Part shown: one piece after another, positions 47,144 to 61,200 of the stretch
Layout of the letters: each line of letters starts with the position of its first letter
Position numbering within the stretch: position 1 is the stretch's first letter
Assembly: GCF_037975245.1 (NCBI RefSeq)
Contig: NC_092572.1
Location: 11,293,769 to 11,357,768 of the forward strand
Direction: 5' to 3'
Length of the DNA: 64,000 bases
Source: Apostichopus japonicus
Taxonomy: Eukaryota > Echinodermata > Holothuroidea > Aspidochirotida > Stichopodidae
The notes under the pieces: generated by a model
Seen by the model: only the letters and a program-made list of their open reading frames with translations
The model's database searches: none
What the model was told of the DNA's origin: nothing
Made by a program: the position numbers and the translations under genes

Positions 47144-48880
47144 CTACGGTACACCAATATTACATAGGATACGATCTGAGTGGGAACTATTAAACTGTAC
47201 ATAATTACATCGATTATGGAGATAACTTTTAAACCAGTTATGGGCGGTACCACGAACACCATAGGCAAACAATTTATTTAATAAGATACGATGATCAATG
47301 GTATTAAAAGCCTTAGAAAGATCAATGAATATGGCAGCAGTAGTGAGCCTATTGTCCAAACCTCTTGAAATTTTATCTATGAGACTTAAAGCAGCCATAT
47401 AAGTAGAATGTTTATTGCGAAAACCATATTGGTTTGTAAATAGGATTTTATGTTTTGTAATTAACTTAGAAAGTCTATCGTATGCAAGACGTTCAATGAT
47501 TTTAGTAATGACAGGTAACACAGATATTGGTCTGTAATTTGAGAAATGCTTCGGGTCCCCAGACTTAAAAATTGGAATTACCTTCGCAATTTTCAGCTCT
47601 GACGGAAAAACTCCATTTGAAAAAGACAAATTGATAATATGGGTTAGTGGTATTGAAATAATATCAGCTACATGCTTTAGAATTTCATTCGTAATATTAT
47701 CATAACCAGGACTCTTGCCATTTTTTAATTTAGACATAGCTAATTTTACCTCCTCAACATTAGTTGGCAAAAACGCAAAAGAATTTGGAATATTACTATT
47801 AACATATCTTAATGGAGTATGCTGGGCAGCATGAAGCTTTTTAGCTAAATCACTAGCAACTGAAGAAAAATAACTATTGAATTCATTAGCAATATCATCA
47901 TCATTTGAGGACAATCCATGAGCACATGCAAATGTCTTATTGGTAACATCAACTCTCTTCTTATGCAGGATTTTGTTGATCACTTTCCATAGTTGTGTGG
48001 AGTCGCCCTTATGGTTCTCAATTAAAGTACTAAAATGCATCTTTTTGGCCAAGTTAATGGTAGTTATGAGTCGATTTTTGTGCTTTGTATATGCTAACTT
48101 ACGCACTGAAGTGGGATTTTGTATGTATTTAGAATATAGTTTGTGTTTTTGTCTGATTGATTTTAGGATACCAGCAGTAATCCATGGGGATTTTCCATAA
48201 TTAACTTTCTTATGTACCCTGCTGTATGGACAACACTTGTTAAAGGTCCGTGAGAAAATATTGGAAAAATTGCTATAGGCAGATTCAGCATTTTGGTCAT
48301 TAGTAATGAAAGACCAGTCGAGGACACTGAGCTCATTCTTCAGGTGATTAACATTTTTGCGGCATGTGTTATTCTTAAAAATAGCATGGTTTCTTTTAGT
48401 TTGAATCTTACTTCCTGAAACACAAAAGATTGGATAGTGGTCAGAAATATCAGTCAATAAAATACCACTCTTAGTAACATTTGTAGAATTTGTAAAAATA
48501 TTATCAATCAAAGAAGACGTAGCAGAAGTAACCCGTGTAGGTTTATCAATTAGCGGATAACAAGAGTATAAGGACATTATGTTACGAAGCTCTTGTACAT
48601 TTTGTACTTCGTTCTTCTTTACAAGATCAATGTTAAAGTCCCCTGCAAGAAATACACCCTTGTTTTCAGTATTCAGTGCTTCTAAGCAGTTACCCATGCA
48701 CTCAACGAAGTGATTAATTTGTTGATCGGGTGGTCGGTATATGACTCCTACTATTGTATTTCTGACTGTAACATTATTTAGCTCAATAAAAAGTGACTCA
48801 GCGCTATCACTCATTAAATGAGTAAGATCGGTTCTTATCTTTACATCTAGAGTCTCTTTTGTGAAAATGGCAACACCATT
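47144..48880 (-). pseudogene. LINE ORF2, first part: endonuclease remnant and RT fingers
   Basis: The apurinic-type endonuclease C-terminal half is present: VIYRPPDQQ, FLAGDFNIDL and ISDHYPIF. The N-terminal quarter is missing, and stops precede the remaining frame near 48900. RT follows, with NYRPISVLPVITKIIE, NQYGFRNKHSTYMAALSLID and AIFIDLSKAFNTIDHRIL. It ends in TAG, which falls in the GVPQGS motif in place of the glutamine codon. Confidence 0.87.
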
Positions 48881-48963
48881 TTTGTAAAGGTATTTGTCAG
48901 TCTATCAGAAGACTATTCGAACAGTAAACTTACAGATTTTCGAGGTCTCTTTCATTTTTAATA

Positions 48964-49689
48964 TTAATTTTTGTTTTCTTGTGCATTGGATGACGTTATG
49001 AGTGCGATGATTCGGCCATCAATAGTCCAACAATTGTTTACTTTATTGTGTTCTTTGGTCCTCTTTAGAAGCGTCAGATTTTCTTGCGTTAGGTCGTCTG
49101 AGATTACGATGCCAGTGGATTTTAGGCGTCTTCTTGCTCGCATTACCTGGAATTTCATTTGGTAGGATGTGAATTTGACAAGAATTGCTCTCTTTGCCCC
49201 GGGTCTTTGGCATCCTGCTCGGTGAGATCTGTCTATGTCTGGATCGGTAATGGTGACAGTTAGCTTTTCTGCTGCCAGTTCCTTTACAATTTGATTTGTG
49301 TCTTCACCTTTAACTTCGTTGATTCCGGTGATTCGTACGCTGTTTCTTCGGGTGTATTGTTCAAGATAGTTGAGTGAAGCATGTTGTGATAGTTGGGCTT
49401 TTTCTAAGTTGTTGAATTTTTCTTCCAGTATCTTGTAGTCGCTTGTTTTATGGTCTAGTTTATTTTCGACTGCAAATAGTCTTCCTTCATACTGATCTAT
49501 TTGCTGTACAAGGCTGCTAAATTTGTTTTCAATAGCTTTGGTCACACACAGTTGTATTAGAGCCTTAAACTCATCGCTCTCGAAGAGATCAGCTGTAACC
49601 ATGGACGCGACTTCGGCTATTGACTGCTTGCTTTGTCTTGTAGCTGCCGCAGGTCCTTTGCTATTGTTTCCTTTGTTGTCTCCAGCCAT
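48964..49689 (-). CDS. LINE ORF1 protein (RNA-binding, coiled-coil type)
   Basis: 241 codons, intact. A low-complexity start is followed by a predicted coiled coil (about residues 60-110, with ENKLDHKTSDYKILEEKFNN). Then comes an RRM-like region (RRNSVRITGINE, later RAILVKFTSYQMKFQVMRAR) as in L1-type ORF1 proteins. It is expected to bind LINE RNA as a chaperone. Confidence 0.82.
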   Translation of the reverse strand: MAGDNKGNNSKGPAAATRQSKQSIAEVASMVTADLFESDEFKALIQLCVTKAIENKFSSLVQQIDQYEGRLFAVENKLDHKTSDYKILEEKFNNLEKAQLSQHASLNYLEQYTRRNSVRITGINEVKGEDTNQIVKELAAEKLTVTITDPDIDRSHRAGCQRPGAKRAILVKFTSYQMKFQVMRARRRLKSTGIVISDDLTQENLTLLKRTKEHNKVNNCWTIDGRIIALITSSNAQENKN

Positions 49690-49799
49690 TGTTGGGCAAA
49701 AGAATTCAGTAGATCCAAGTATTTGACAAAATGTTAAATTTTGTCTCGGAGGTAAGCAAAGCTTAGGCTTTTTGCTGAGTGTAGATCACTTCGGAAGGA

Positions 49800-52200
49800 T
49801 ATTTGTGTCACAGGAGTGCCTCACTGGTTACAGCAGAAACATAACTTTTTTGTCATATTTGTTAATGATAGGACGAATTATTGGCCTTCAAGTCGGTCTG
49901 TAGTAATTGCTCACATGGTTTTTAGAAATTGCTCCATAAGCGTTATTTTAAACATTGCAAAAAGAAGATATTTTGCAGACTTTGATGTATGTTCACTCCA
50001 CACTGGAGTGTTGCAAGATTTAGCAACGGTAAAACTATTAACAATCATGGACATTTGTGTACTGTCATGGAAACTCCTAAATGTTTCTCTTTATTATTAC
50101 TCTTCATATCACTATCTTGTTTTAAGACGATTTAGAGCCAAATTCTCCCTATACTTTTTCGTAATCTTCCAATACTTTGGGATTGAATATTGTTTATCTA
50201 GATCCTTATTTTTTGTGAAATCCATGGTAGCATGTTTGGCAAGTACTAAATATGGTATGTGTATTGTCATATAATCTCTTTAGATCCACAACATACACTA
50301 GTGCTGTATTCTACAGTAGTGTGACATTCTTTTATTTTGCATGCAGGAGACAGATTTTCAATACAACCACAAAGCAATGCTTTGTGTAATTTATTTCATA
50401 AGTAGATGGTACTGTGTCAATTTAAATCTAGTCAAATGGTTACAAAAGGAAGTTTGAAGAACTTTGATTAAACAGCTCATTCTAAACGGACACGTGAAAG
50501 AGCCACTGCAAAAATGGCCACCGGGGTCTCAAGCTGGAGAAGACATGCATGCTTGTAAAGCCAGAATAGAGAATATGAGCCAGCATTCTCTGTGTCCCCT
50601 CTTTAAACCCATTGATGCTTAGTAAAACAGGAGGTAACAAATATAAGAATTTAAGACCACAGTATATACCTGGATTGTGCTAATAATCTGATAAATCGGT
50701 AGCATGTATTATTAGTATCACAGTAAGAACTGAGGATATGTGTAATTCCAACAAATGTATCAAACTGGTTTAGTTGGGATTATACATATCGTTCATTCTT
50801 ACTATAAACCTAATAGCACATGTTATTGACTGTAGCACGACCCAGTTTATAACATGGTACAACACTTTAAGGTTTCTATTAGTTACTGTATGTATCGGGA
50901 CGGTCATATCACTTTCAAGACTCTAATAATACTGCTGGGTCTTTGAGAAAAATTTTATGAAAAGTAACATGCTACTTACCAAAGTTTGTGAAACGAGGTT
51001 AAAAGTTGTTTCTCAATGCCGTCTCTACTATTGGTGCTAACAAGGCCGAATGGACGAACTTTTTCCTTTTTTTCTTTTTGGGTACTATCTCCTAAAATGG
51101 CCGACTTGTGTTAAAACACTCCAGAGTTTGATACAAACGTACAGCTACGTTCGTCAACAGGAATCACAGTGAATGTCTTTAACGTAAAGTTTAAATATAA
51201 TACTTGGACCTTGTATATTACTTTAGATATCCAAAGTTCATCCTATAGATAATATCTTGCAGAACAAATATTTGTAATACAGTACCCGCCCCCTTATCAA
51301 AGAAAGTTAAACATGTTGAGTAGTGTGCCACGAAGTCAGCGGACGCCAGTTCATTTGGTTAAAGTTACTGTTTTTACACTGTAGCTTGTTTTCTTTCCTG
51401 AAATATATGTCAGAGTGCAATTTCTCAAGGAATGCCATGTAGTTAACAACCCCTGTGACTTCTAGGTAAGAAATCGATGATCGATGACAGCGAAACATTT
51501 CTAAGTATTCTGTGAAAAATTTTCTTCAATGCGTAGTTGCTGAAATTTCTACGTTGAAAAGTTTCTTTCCGAAAATAACCTTCAAGCAAACAAGTTTGAT
51601 ATCATAGAAGTTCAAAATATTTTTATCACAATATGACTACATCCCATTCATCTTTTTGCCTTCATGTACCCATAAATTAAAGTCTAAACTTACAGAATTA
51701 AAGATCATTGGCAATATCCAAAAAAATTAAAGCGTAACAATTAACCGTTTTTAACGTGTAATTATATATTCACGCGTGGTACAAACTGTGGCAATGTCAA
51801 CCATATATCTCAAACAGATGGGTACAACATGAATGCGATCTTTTATCCAATGCTTGGATTTTGTTCCTTTTTCACTTATAATTTTAACCAATGTTAAAAT
51901 CATCATCGGGAGATCAGGATAAAAATATGCAGCGTATTAATGTACGCATTGACGCGAAGTGTTGAGACTTCTATAGTGATGAAGCAAAGGAGATTTGAGG
52001 TCTTGCTACTGATTTATTATAAACCATTACCTCTTTGAATTACCATTTCCTACGACACATTAAAAAGCCCTGGGAAATGTCTGCGAGAAGCGACAGCACA
52101 GGGTCGTCTGGTACAGACAAAGGAAGTTCTTAATTAGCTTAGAATGGAGTTGAATAATTGCTTTTCCTAACAGACTACTTTAATCATTCAGTGTAGTAGA
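49800..52200. other. Gene-less stretch before gene C
   Basis: No supported exon. The plus-strand open frame of 152 codons at 49816-50274 resembles nothing recognised and lies beside the LINE 5' end. Confidence 0.45.
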
Positions 52201-52217
52201 AACAAAGTTTTGACGCC

Positions 52218-52260
52218 ATGCTTTGGATACTTGGAATAACAATACTATGTGCCAGAAGAG
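52218..52260 (+). CDS. Gene C exon 1: signal peptide
   Basis: ATG at 52218 gives MLWILGITILCARR and a consensus donor GTAAGA in phase 1. It lies 3 kb before the first Ig exon. The link rests on phase and hydrophobicity. Confidence 0.62.
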
Positions 52261-55200
52261 GTAAGAATTTATTAGTATTTTAAATGCCAGAATAAGAGGC
52301 GAGAGTCGCTGAATACTTCGACAAGTAGGAGACAACTAAATATATTGTTAAAAGTACATTGCATAAAGTCACAATAAGTATGTGGTACATGTTTTTGTCT
52401 ACATATATATGTATTGAAGGCAGACCGAGAGTAACTTGTCTCGCTTACTATATCACTTTGTATGAGTTGTTTTAATTCGTATTATCACATGAGTAGCCAG
52501 AAACGGAACGTGGTGTAAGTTTATGGGTCAACACACTTGTATTTACAGCAAAGTGCATCAGCAAATACATATCCCATGAATTAGAGGTCTACGTCGTGTT
52601 GTATATCATGGATGTGCTATTTTTATATCAGCAAGGGAAGTATATCACAGTATCTTTATCTCGGTTTATCTCTATAGTGGTCTATGCACTTTGCTTGGGT
52701 TGGAATGTTGATTGAACGCCTGTTTCGCTCTCATTTAATGTCTTTAGCCAACATGTTAGTCTATCCTGGTTTTTGAGATATTGTCCTTCAAACATTTAAA
52801 TATGTTAAATACTTAGAAGAAAGTAAGGTTTTGATAAGTCATGTCTCAAATCTTATATAGCTATAATAAAAATTTCGCTTGTGAAAGACCTTACAGTGGT
52901 TCCTACAAACACGATCGAAATGATGCATCTTTAAAGTATGCTATAATAGTCAAGGGCGTGACCACATCATTCTACATGGGTGGGGGGGGGGGGTTGTGCC
53001 ATGTTTTGCCGACAGAAAGAAAAAATATCGCCTGGAAGTGTTGATAGACGACTGCTAAGGGGAAGGGGATCCAGTGGACAGCGGTAAGCTAAACATTAAA
53101 GGTCCTCTAGTTATTGTCCACACCCATAGAATATACTGAGGTTTACTGTTTTTTGCGCTAAAATGGCGCTATACTTTGACCTGTAATATAGCATGTAAGA
53201 TTAAGGTAATAGAGTGTTGTCTACAGTGTAAATTATAATCTCCTCTCCTAACTGCACCACATTCCCTATTTCGTCATTCTCCATCTCCCTCCTTCTCTTC
53301 AGTGGCGCACATAGAATGGTTGGTACCCGGGACGGATCCGTCCTTTGTTACCCCGTGAGGGGAGTGGGGTCTTACGATGTGCCCCTCCCCTTTGAGGATC
53401 TTTGTTATGCAAGGTGGCTGAGATGCAAAGTGATGCTATCTTTGGCTAAGCTATGAACTGATTATACGTTTAGGAAAACTCATTTTTTAGTATTTTTTTT
53501 TCTTAAATTTTTTCCTATTGCTTGTTCAAAATATTCATTTTAGTAGACAATTTAGATGCATGCATAAACTACTACCGTGATTTACGAAAATACGGTGAAT
53601 TTCGTCCTTCTAAAGCTTGCCGCCACTAGTATCCCCATAAACATTAAATGCTTTGCAGGGGGGCTGTTGCATTGCATGTCCTGACTGGTAACCGGGCAGA
53701 CCTACCCCTGCCCCCGCTCCCGCCCCGCTTAGTACGCGACTGCCTTTCTCTTCTCTCTTCACTCCTCGTTTTATTATTTCTTCCTCTTTTACTTTCGTTC
53801 TTTCTCTTCTTTTACTCTCTCTCCTTCCCTCTTCGTTTTTCCTTAATTTCTTCTTTCCTTCAGTTTGCCGACTGGAGTAGAATTTTGCCGACTGCATGGG
53901 TGAACGGGTGGTGAAACACTCCCCCCTCCCCACACACAAACATGTACCCCTCTATATACGGCCGTAATTGTAGTAATTTTGTTACTTTAACCCCGCGATG
54001 TCATTTTGCATTGTGCTATAAAACTCCAGTATCTGATCACAACATGAAAATTGATTCGACAAGCTAGATATTTCTTAGAAACAGAAAAGTTTATCCTTTA
54101 GTGCAACATAAACACACTTACACTACCCGCTTTACAATGACCTCGCATAGTAAACTACTAATGGAAATAAACATACACCTTGTAAATTTAACTATGAGTA
54201 ACTTCCTGAAGTTTAGGAAATTGATTGAGAGTCTAAGGAGAACAGCAGCTGCACTAGTATTTAATATACTCATCAGTTAATAAGCTGAATAATTGGCTTG
54301 GAGGCCTTTCCTTGGACTGTATGGATATAAATACTACTTGTCATATAACGAACATAACAACAACAACTAGATGCCTACCGTTTAATCGAATGCAGAAAAA
54401 ATGTTATAACAATGTTTATTCTTGCATGTCTCCGTTCTAGATATGTACACAAATCTACATAGCTTACAAACGTTCGTAACATTTAAGCAATTTGCCCTGA
54501 CTGACCTGACTGACACAAATAAATGTAATATTCAACATTATTTTCTTTAATGAAAACCCTCTGTTGCTTACTGTATTTGATCCATAAGCTCATTTGGTGG
54601 GCTTAGGTTACAGTTTCTTTCGGTATTTCTAACACAATGATATGTTCTTCTCTTTAAGCGGAATATCTCTCTCTGTCTTCCTTATCTTCAAAATTTAACT
54701 GCGTTTGAACCTGATTTGAATTTTGAATCAGTACGACACAGACATGTGATTGTCACGTCTTTTGATACTTCTTAGCCTACCTACGAGATTTATATAAGTA
54801 GGGTTTAATGGATATTCCGGTTGCAGACAGACAAACAATGTTAAACTTATATTGGAAGGAACATATTGCACACTGCTAGTTGAAAACACGATCTGAATAT
54901 CTTGTTCTCGACCTACCAACTTGTGATATGGCTCATTTAATGCAACCTATTTGCTGTATTGAAATCTTTGATTGATGCATTCAGTGAAACAAAGTAGATG
55001 GTTTGTGATTTCTTCGAGGTAGATGTTTTTGAGATAGTTATTGAGGTAATAAAATTTTCTTGTTGATGTTTCTTTGAATCCTGACATCTTTTATTTGGAA
55101 TAATTGATTATATAGCTGTCAATGTTCTCTGTAGCTGTAAATTTCATCAATATGAAAAACTTCCATAGAAATATTTTGTGGATAAATGATTTGAAATATT

Positions 55201-58200
55201 GTAAGGAAAAGGAAAGATAATTTCTATGACGCTGTAGTTTTTATATCTCTCATTCAATTAGAGCAAAGTTTATTGTATCGTTCTCATTGATTCTTCATTT
55301 TCTCTCAGGTTATGCGCAGCCACATGTTGCGATCCAGGCATCTCCAGACGGTGCTGTATCATCGGGCACACCTGTTAGTATTAAATGTACATTTATCAAC
55401 ACCACCATAGAACCAGCATCCATGAAACAGAGTCATGATGGCGTCGAAGTTGAGTCCAATCTTAACAATGCCAAATACAATATCGTGCTCCAACCAAAAG
55501 AACCACCAGGAACAATTATAAAAATACCTAATTGTGACGAAGGAGACGCAGGCATTTGGCAATGTACAGCAACTTTCACAAACAAACGAATGATTGGCGT
55601 GCCAAGATCGTCCTACACTGCCGAGAGTCGATATCATCTTAACGTTGGAGGTGACAAAAACTGCTACCATAGTAGCTATAATATGTTTGCTATAAAGTCT
55701 GAAAAGTTTAAAATTATAACATTTTATTCAATAAAGTTGATTAATAACTACACAATGATCTACCAAAAAAATACTAAATATGCATTAGCGTCCTAAAATT
55801 TAGTGTACGTATTTGTTTATTACATAATTATGTGATCATAGACAGAGTGCGGTCAGTAGCGTACATAATTATACGAACGAAGTGTTGCAGGGAAAAAGAT
55901 AAACCAGAAGTGGGATACTTTTCACTGGTTTGTACCCCTTAATTAATTGGTGGAACTACACAAATGGAAGTTAAAAGTGTTATTCTTATCATTAAATGAA
56001 TTTCAGAGTTTGACATGTTGTCCTTTTGCATACTTTTCATTACAATTGTTTCTTTGTTTAGAATTGTATTTATTGTTTGGTACTAGAAAGAAATCAGTTT
56101 GAAAGGAAAGTGGTAATGACCTTTAGCTGCTAACTTCTACCCACGCCCCCAGTTCCCCGGATCCAGAACATCTCCAGAGAATTGGTTACTTCCGTTGGAC
56201 AATTGGTAAACCTACAATGTAATGCTACCGGTGACCCCGAACCAAGAGTAAGCTGGATGACGACGTCATCATCCAGTAGCAACCATCCGTCAGGGAACCT
56301 GACCGTTCCCGACGAGGAGTTGTCATTTACGGTGATGGAAGTTTCCGATGGGGGGAATTACATGTGCACTGCTGTTAATATCTTAGGAAAAGACAACGCA
56401 ACTGTACGAGTCAATGTAAACCGTGAGTAAAATATAGTTAACTGTGTTCTAGGGATCAATTATCAATGTGCAAAAGAGAAAAATGTATGTAGTCCCTGTC
56501 CCAAGGCCACCCCACAGCCACCCACAGCCACCCACCCCCAATACGGACAATACGCACACAAATGTAGTTGTATCTGACCCATTCAAGGTGAGATGCTCAT
56601 TCCCTGTTATACATGAATCTCATAAACATGTAACACTGCACTAAATTTAGTTTCAGCATGTTGCATCGACGAAGCATTTTCGTAACTCAGTCAGATCATC
56701 TATCCACCGTTTTACCGCTTCCATTTCCCATACAAATCACCACGGAAAACGAGATAGTTAACCTATTTGTCTGTAACGAACCTGGTCTTATTAACCATTA
56801 CTTTGTTCTGGGTGGTAGATCGGTGTACATGGTGTGGTCTATGAATATTACTATATGTAGTTTTGGAAACAGTAACAAAGATGCAGAAGAGGATTAAATA
56901 TTATACGCAAGGAACAAACACCAGTGTCGTGAAATTGGAAAGAGTCACATTGTAGCCTTTTCTATTGTTCCAATGATGTGTGCTGTCCTCGCGCTAATAA
57001 ACTGAGGGCGCTATACAGCCAGACAACCATTTCCCCTCAAGCCCTAAAATAAAGATAAGCCGTGACAAGATCATGGACGTTTGACACAGTTTAATGCGTT
57101 GATGAATGAGTGAGAAGACGGTAAAACTGAAAGAAACAAAGGAAAAAACTATGTCTAAATAACAAGGTGAGAATAATGAACATGTTATAAAAACAAGGCT
57201 AGATAACATATGCCACAAGAAGGTGACATTCCTGACTAAAGATAAAGTTAAATTAACCTAGGCAAGGTGAACAAATACTATATGTCTGACTTGTGGTTAT
57301 CCGAAAACTGTACACTATATATACTACAATGACAACGTAGGGAACGCATAATACGTAACTGTAAACAATGAGTAAACAATGGTCTAACCGAAACTCCATA
57401 CAACCAAAAACCTAGCTACACGTACCCTGTACGCACACCATGCAAATAACAAAGATAACATAACCCGTAAATAGAAGCCCAAGGGTAACGAAACATACTG
57501 AATCAGTTGTGAAGGTAATAGAATACTCAAGAATAGATGTGAAGTACACGCAATAATAAAATAGATACCTAAAATTACTACAATAAACAACCTAGTATGA
57601 CTGCTATAAAAACCCTAACAATCAGGTAACATGTGAGCCCAAGTACGCAAATCTCTCGAACCGTAAGCAACAATGTAATATAGAAACGTAGTGGAATTGG
57701 TCTACGGTAATACATAATGGAGAATAGAAAACATTAGGGCACCTCACAAACACAGCAGAAACTGTCCAATAACAACTTAGATTTACAATTTTGTGATCCT
57801 ATAAGCAGTAAAAAATACGACAAATACTTACAAACTATCACACTCCAAGGATAGAAACTATGAGTTTAGATTAAGGATATATGATTGCATCTAAAACAAG
57901 CGATGCTTCTGAGATTAACGTGAGAATTGTAAACAAAACGATTTCTGAGCGTCCACAAGAAAAGGGTGACGCTATACTAAAAAGAAACATCAATAGGAAT
58001 AAAATCAAAAACACAACAGATGTTTATTCAATATTAAACATTTACTAATTCATATCTATGTTTATTTGCTCGACGGTAAACAATAAGACCTACAATTAAA
58101 ATCAAAGTAAGAAGTTCACAAATTCACCGAAATTAAACTCCCATTTTACATTCATCTTTGAAAATCAGTATTTTGCATATTTCAGAATGTACTATCACTA

Positions 58201-61200
58201 ATAGTACTATCAATACTTGTATCTGCCATAAGCAATAACAGATTAACGTTCAACTTAAAATGACCTGCTGTGCCAAAGCTTGAAGGATCTTGAATTCCTT
58301 GTATAATCATGTCTTTCCAAACATTAAACTATTAATATACCGCGATAGGTAAAAATATATTTGAATTTCTGATTTTCAGTTTTGTTATAGTAAAGAATAA
58401 ATGAATCGTCGAATATGTGATCTATTAGTACGGGCTATACTGACCATTGTAGTTTTATTCATATTTTAAGATGAAACTATTCTTCATGAGATATTCTAAC
58501 ACTGATGAACTGCATTTTGTGAGGGGGAGGCTAGAATCGTTAAAACAAAACCTTATGTTAAAAGCCCAAATACATAGTATTCCAGCACCAGTTTCTTTCT
58601 CTACCATATTTTTGTTCTTTATACAGATGCTCCCACATTCCCTGCTTCCCAACATCCATCAATTATACGAGGCAGGATAGGAGTACTCGTGACACTGTCG
58701 GTTACTGTTAGCGCCTATCCATATCCTTCGGTTACTTGGTACAAAGAAGGAGTGCCGATCATGGACGCGAGTTTACTTATATCAAATACAGTGGAAGGAA
58801 TATATTCCTTACAGGTAAATTCAGTTGCAACATTGACAGTTGTATTCATATAACTTGAGAGATAGTGTGCTCAAAAAATGTTGGGGAAGAAAAGAGGTTC
58901 AATTTGATAACGCAATTGCGCTACAATACACTGCAACGCCATTGCTGTTATAACGTTAAAGCTGGAATCAGCATTAGCTTGAGATGATGCAATCCTTTAT
59001 TAACTAACAAAACGTAAACCCTTCTCCAAAGCTGTTTCGCGTTTGAGATAGTTTTAATTTCTGATGAAATAAACTGATAGAATACAAATTGATAATTTTC
59101 CCGACTACATGTAAATATCTTTTCATTACAGTTTGCACCAGAAAATACAGATTTTGGTCGTTATTCTTGTATCTTAGAGAACACGTTTGGCAGAATTCAG
59201 CAATCAATCTTACTCATACCAGCTGGTAAGTAATTTAAGCAGCATTTCAAGTTGAATTACCTTTATACGTATATAATTACCTACAATGTTTTCTACAGTT
59301 GCATACACATCAGTCTCACTAAGGTACTAACGTGGCGGCAGCTGTGAGCTGTTCCTATCCAGTTTAAGAAGGATATTTTAAGAAATATATTATTAGGAAC
59401 ACACAGAAAGGAAAATGAAATTTGAATTCCCTTCTACGTTTCGGTTTTTTTTTTCTTCTTCTTTTTTGTGCGGGGGTGGGGTGGTATTGGGGTGAAATTT
59501 ATAGATGGACTTTCACATTTTTTAACTTTTCATAAAAGGAGATTCAATTTGTTTTGCAAAATACACAAAACAAAACTTGTGAGAGGTTGTAAATATTTTC
59601 AATTACTTTTTAAGACAAAGTCCAACAAGACAATTACAGGAATATGTGTCGTTCTAACATGTATTTCTAATTCTCATGGGGAGGTTGAGATATGACCAAC
59701 ACTATTTTTAACAGAAATAATGCCCATGGTGACATGTATACCACGCAACTAAGTATTGGTCTGGTCCTGCCCCCCCCCCCCCTCCCCGTACCAAACAAGT
59801 GTTGGGTCCTATCAAGTTTAAAGAAAATTGGCCCAGCCGTCTAGGAGGAGTTCTTCACACAACAATAGAGTCAAAATAAACGTTTGACCTTTGACCTGAG
59901 TTACCACGGCTACATGTTTTGATAGATCTTGACATTCCTTATGAACCTGTGACGGTTGCACATTCATCCAATATTTCCACGTGGAGCCGTAGCATAAAAT
60001 CACTCTTCACTTAATCGACCTTTGATTACTTGACCTTTCGTTCTGAGGGTTGGCGAAACACAAGTTCCCATCAAGTTCCGAAAATTTAAAAAATCGGCCT
60101 GGCCGTTTGACATAACTTCATGAAACAAGGTTACAGGTGTATAACAGGCACACAACCACAGACGGACAGCGTTTTACCCCTCCCGGATATGATATTCCGG
60201 TCACAATCGGTCACCCCACCATGGCTGACCACAGCGAGACTCACTATCCACGAATGTAAACCTTTACTATGACAAACGTTGCTAAGGCAATAGGCACCAA
60301 TGTCCAACCGACGCAATAGATCATCCTCCCTATCGGAGCGATGAGATGAAAATACATACATGTAGATGTCACTGATCCGTGAAACGTGAGGTGTTTAGTT
60401 TCTCTTTAAGGGAAATCCCATGAGTGCAGAACATTCGCTGGCCACTATTTCCACTTACCTTAAACACTAAAAATTCGTTTGCACGGTAATTATTATTGCC
60501 GTGACTCCTGAAGGACTAACCCCCCCCTTCCCACCCCTTCCTTCTCACCCAATATAAATTTCCATGGAGCACCGACTGAGGTGAATGAAACGGACCAGTA
60601 CATGTTTGATTGAAGCTCGAACAAGTGACCCCAATGTTCTTACTAACCGTTTAATTCATGAGGTTCTTGTCAGAACCCCATGTTGCTTGTATATATCGTA
60701 TGGATAGGATGTGTGTATGCCCAAGTATTATAAAGGCTTATATAATCATTCATATCCTCTTCACGCACAAAACAACAAATATTGTAATTTAGATGAAACC
60801 TAAGAAGAGTTTTGCAAATTCTTGTTATATGTTCCAACCTCGATGGCATAAAAATGGCCCGAGTCCCTTTCTATCACCTATTCATCGTTCTTTGCCACGT
60901 CATTGACATAATTTTTAGACTGGTGGACTTTAGTACATATTATTGAAGAGAGTAGGTTCAAGAATATTATTGTTTTACGTCGTCGAGATTCAAAGTTCAA
61001 TACTTATCAATTTCTGATATGAATTGTTTGCCTTTCCTAAATTTAGTTTACTTTAGACCTTGACAGATAGGAAGGCATCTACTGCATCTTGTTATTTTAT
61101 AAATAAACAAAACCTGTGCCAATATAGTTCATTTTCACACCTAGACATACAAATATTTAGTAGAGGGTATTGCCCTTCAAATCACGTCCGTTTAATCCTC

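Larger units (their letters stand above)
45905..49740 (-). mobile_element. CR1-like LINE, nearly full coding length
   Basis: Two open frames in LINE order: ORF1 (48964-49689), then ORF2 with endonuclease and reverse transcriptase (46232 to about 48880). The 3' end is the AATAAATTCAATTCAG-type tail near 45905. Two lesions are visible: loss of the N-terminal part of the endonuclease between ORF1 and ORF2, and a TAG at 47144-47146. The clade is inferred from RT motifs and the 3' tail. Confidence 0.88.

Noticed and set aside
49816-50274. 152-codon open frame, plus strand
   Set aside because: No recognisable motif, unusual hydrophobic and aromatic composition, next to a LINE 5' end. Probably chance.
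53610-53939. Open frames on both strands across a C/T-rich tract
   Set aside because: Low-complexity artefact, charged on one strand and Leu/Ser-rich on the other.
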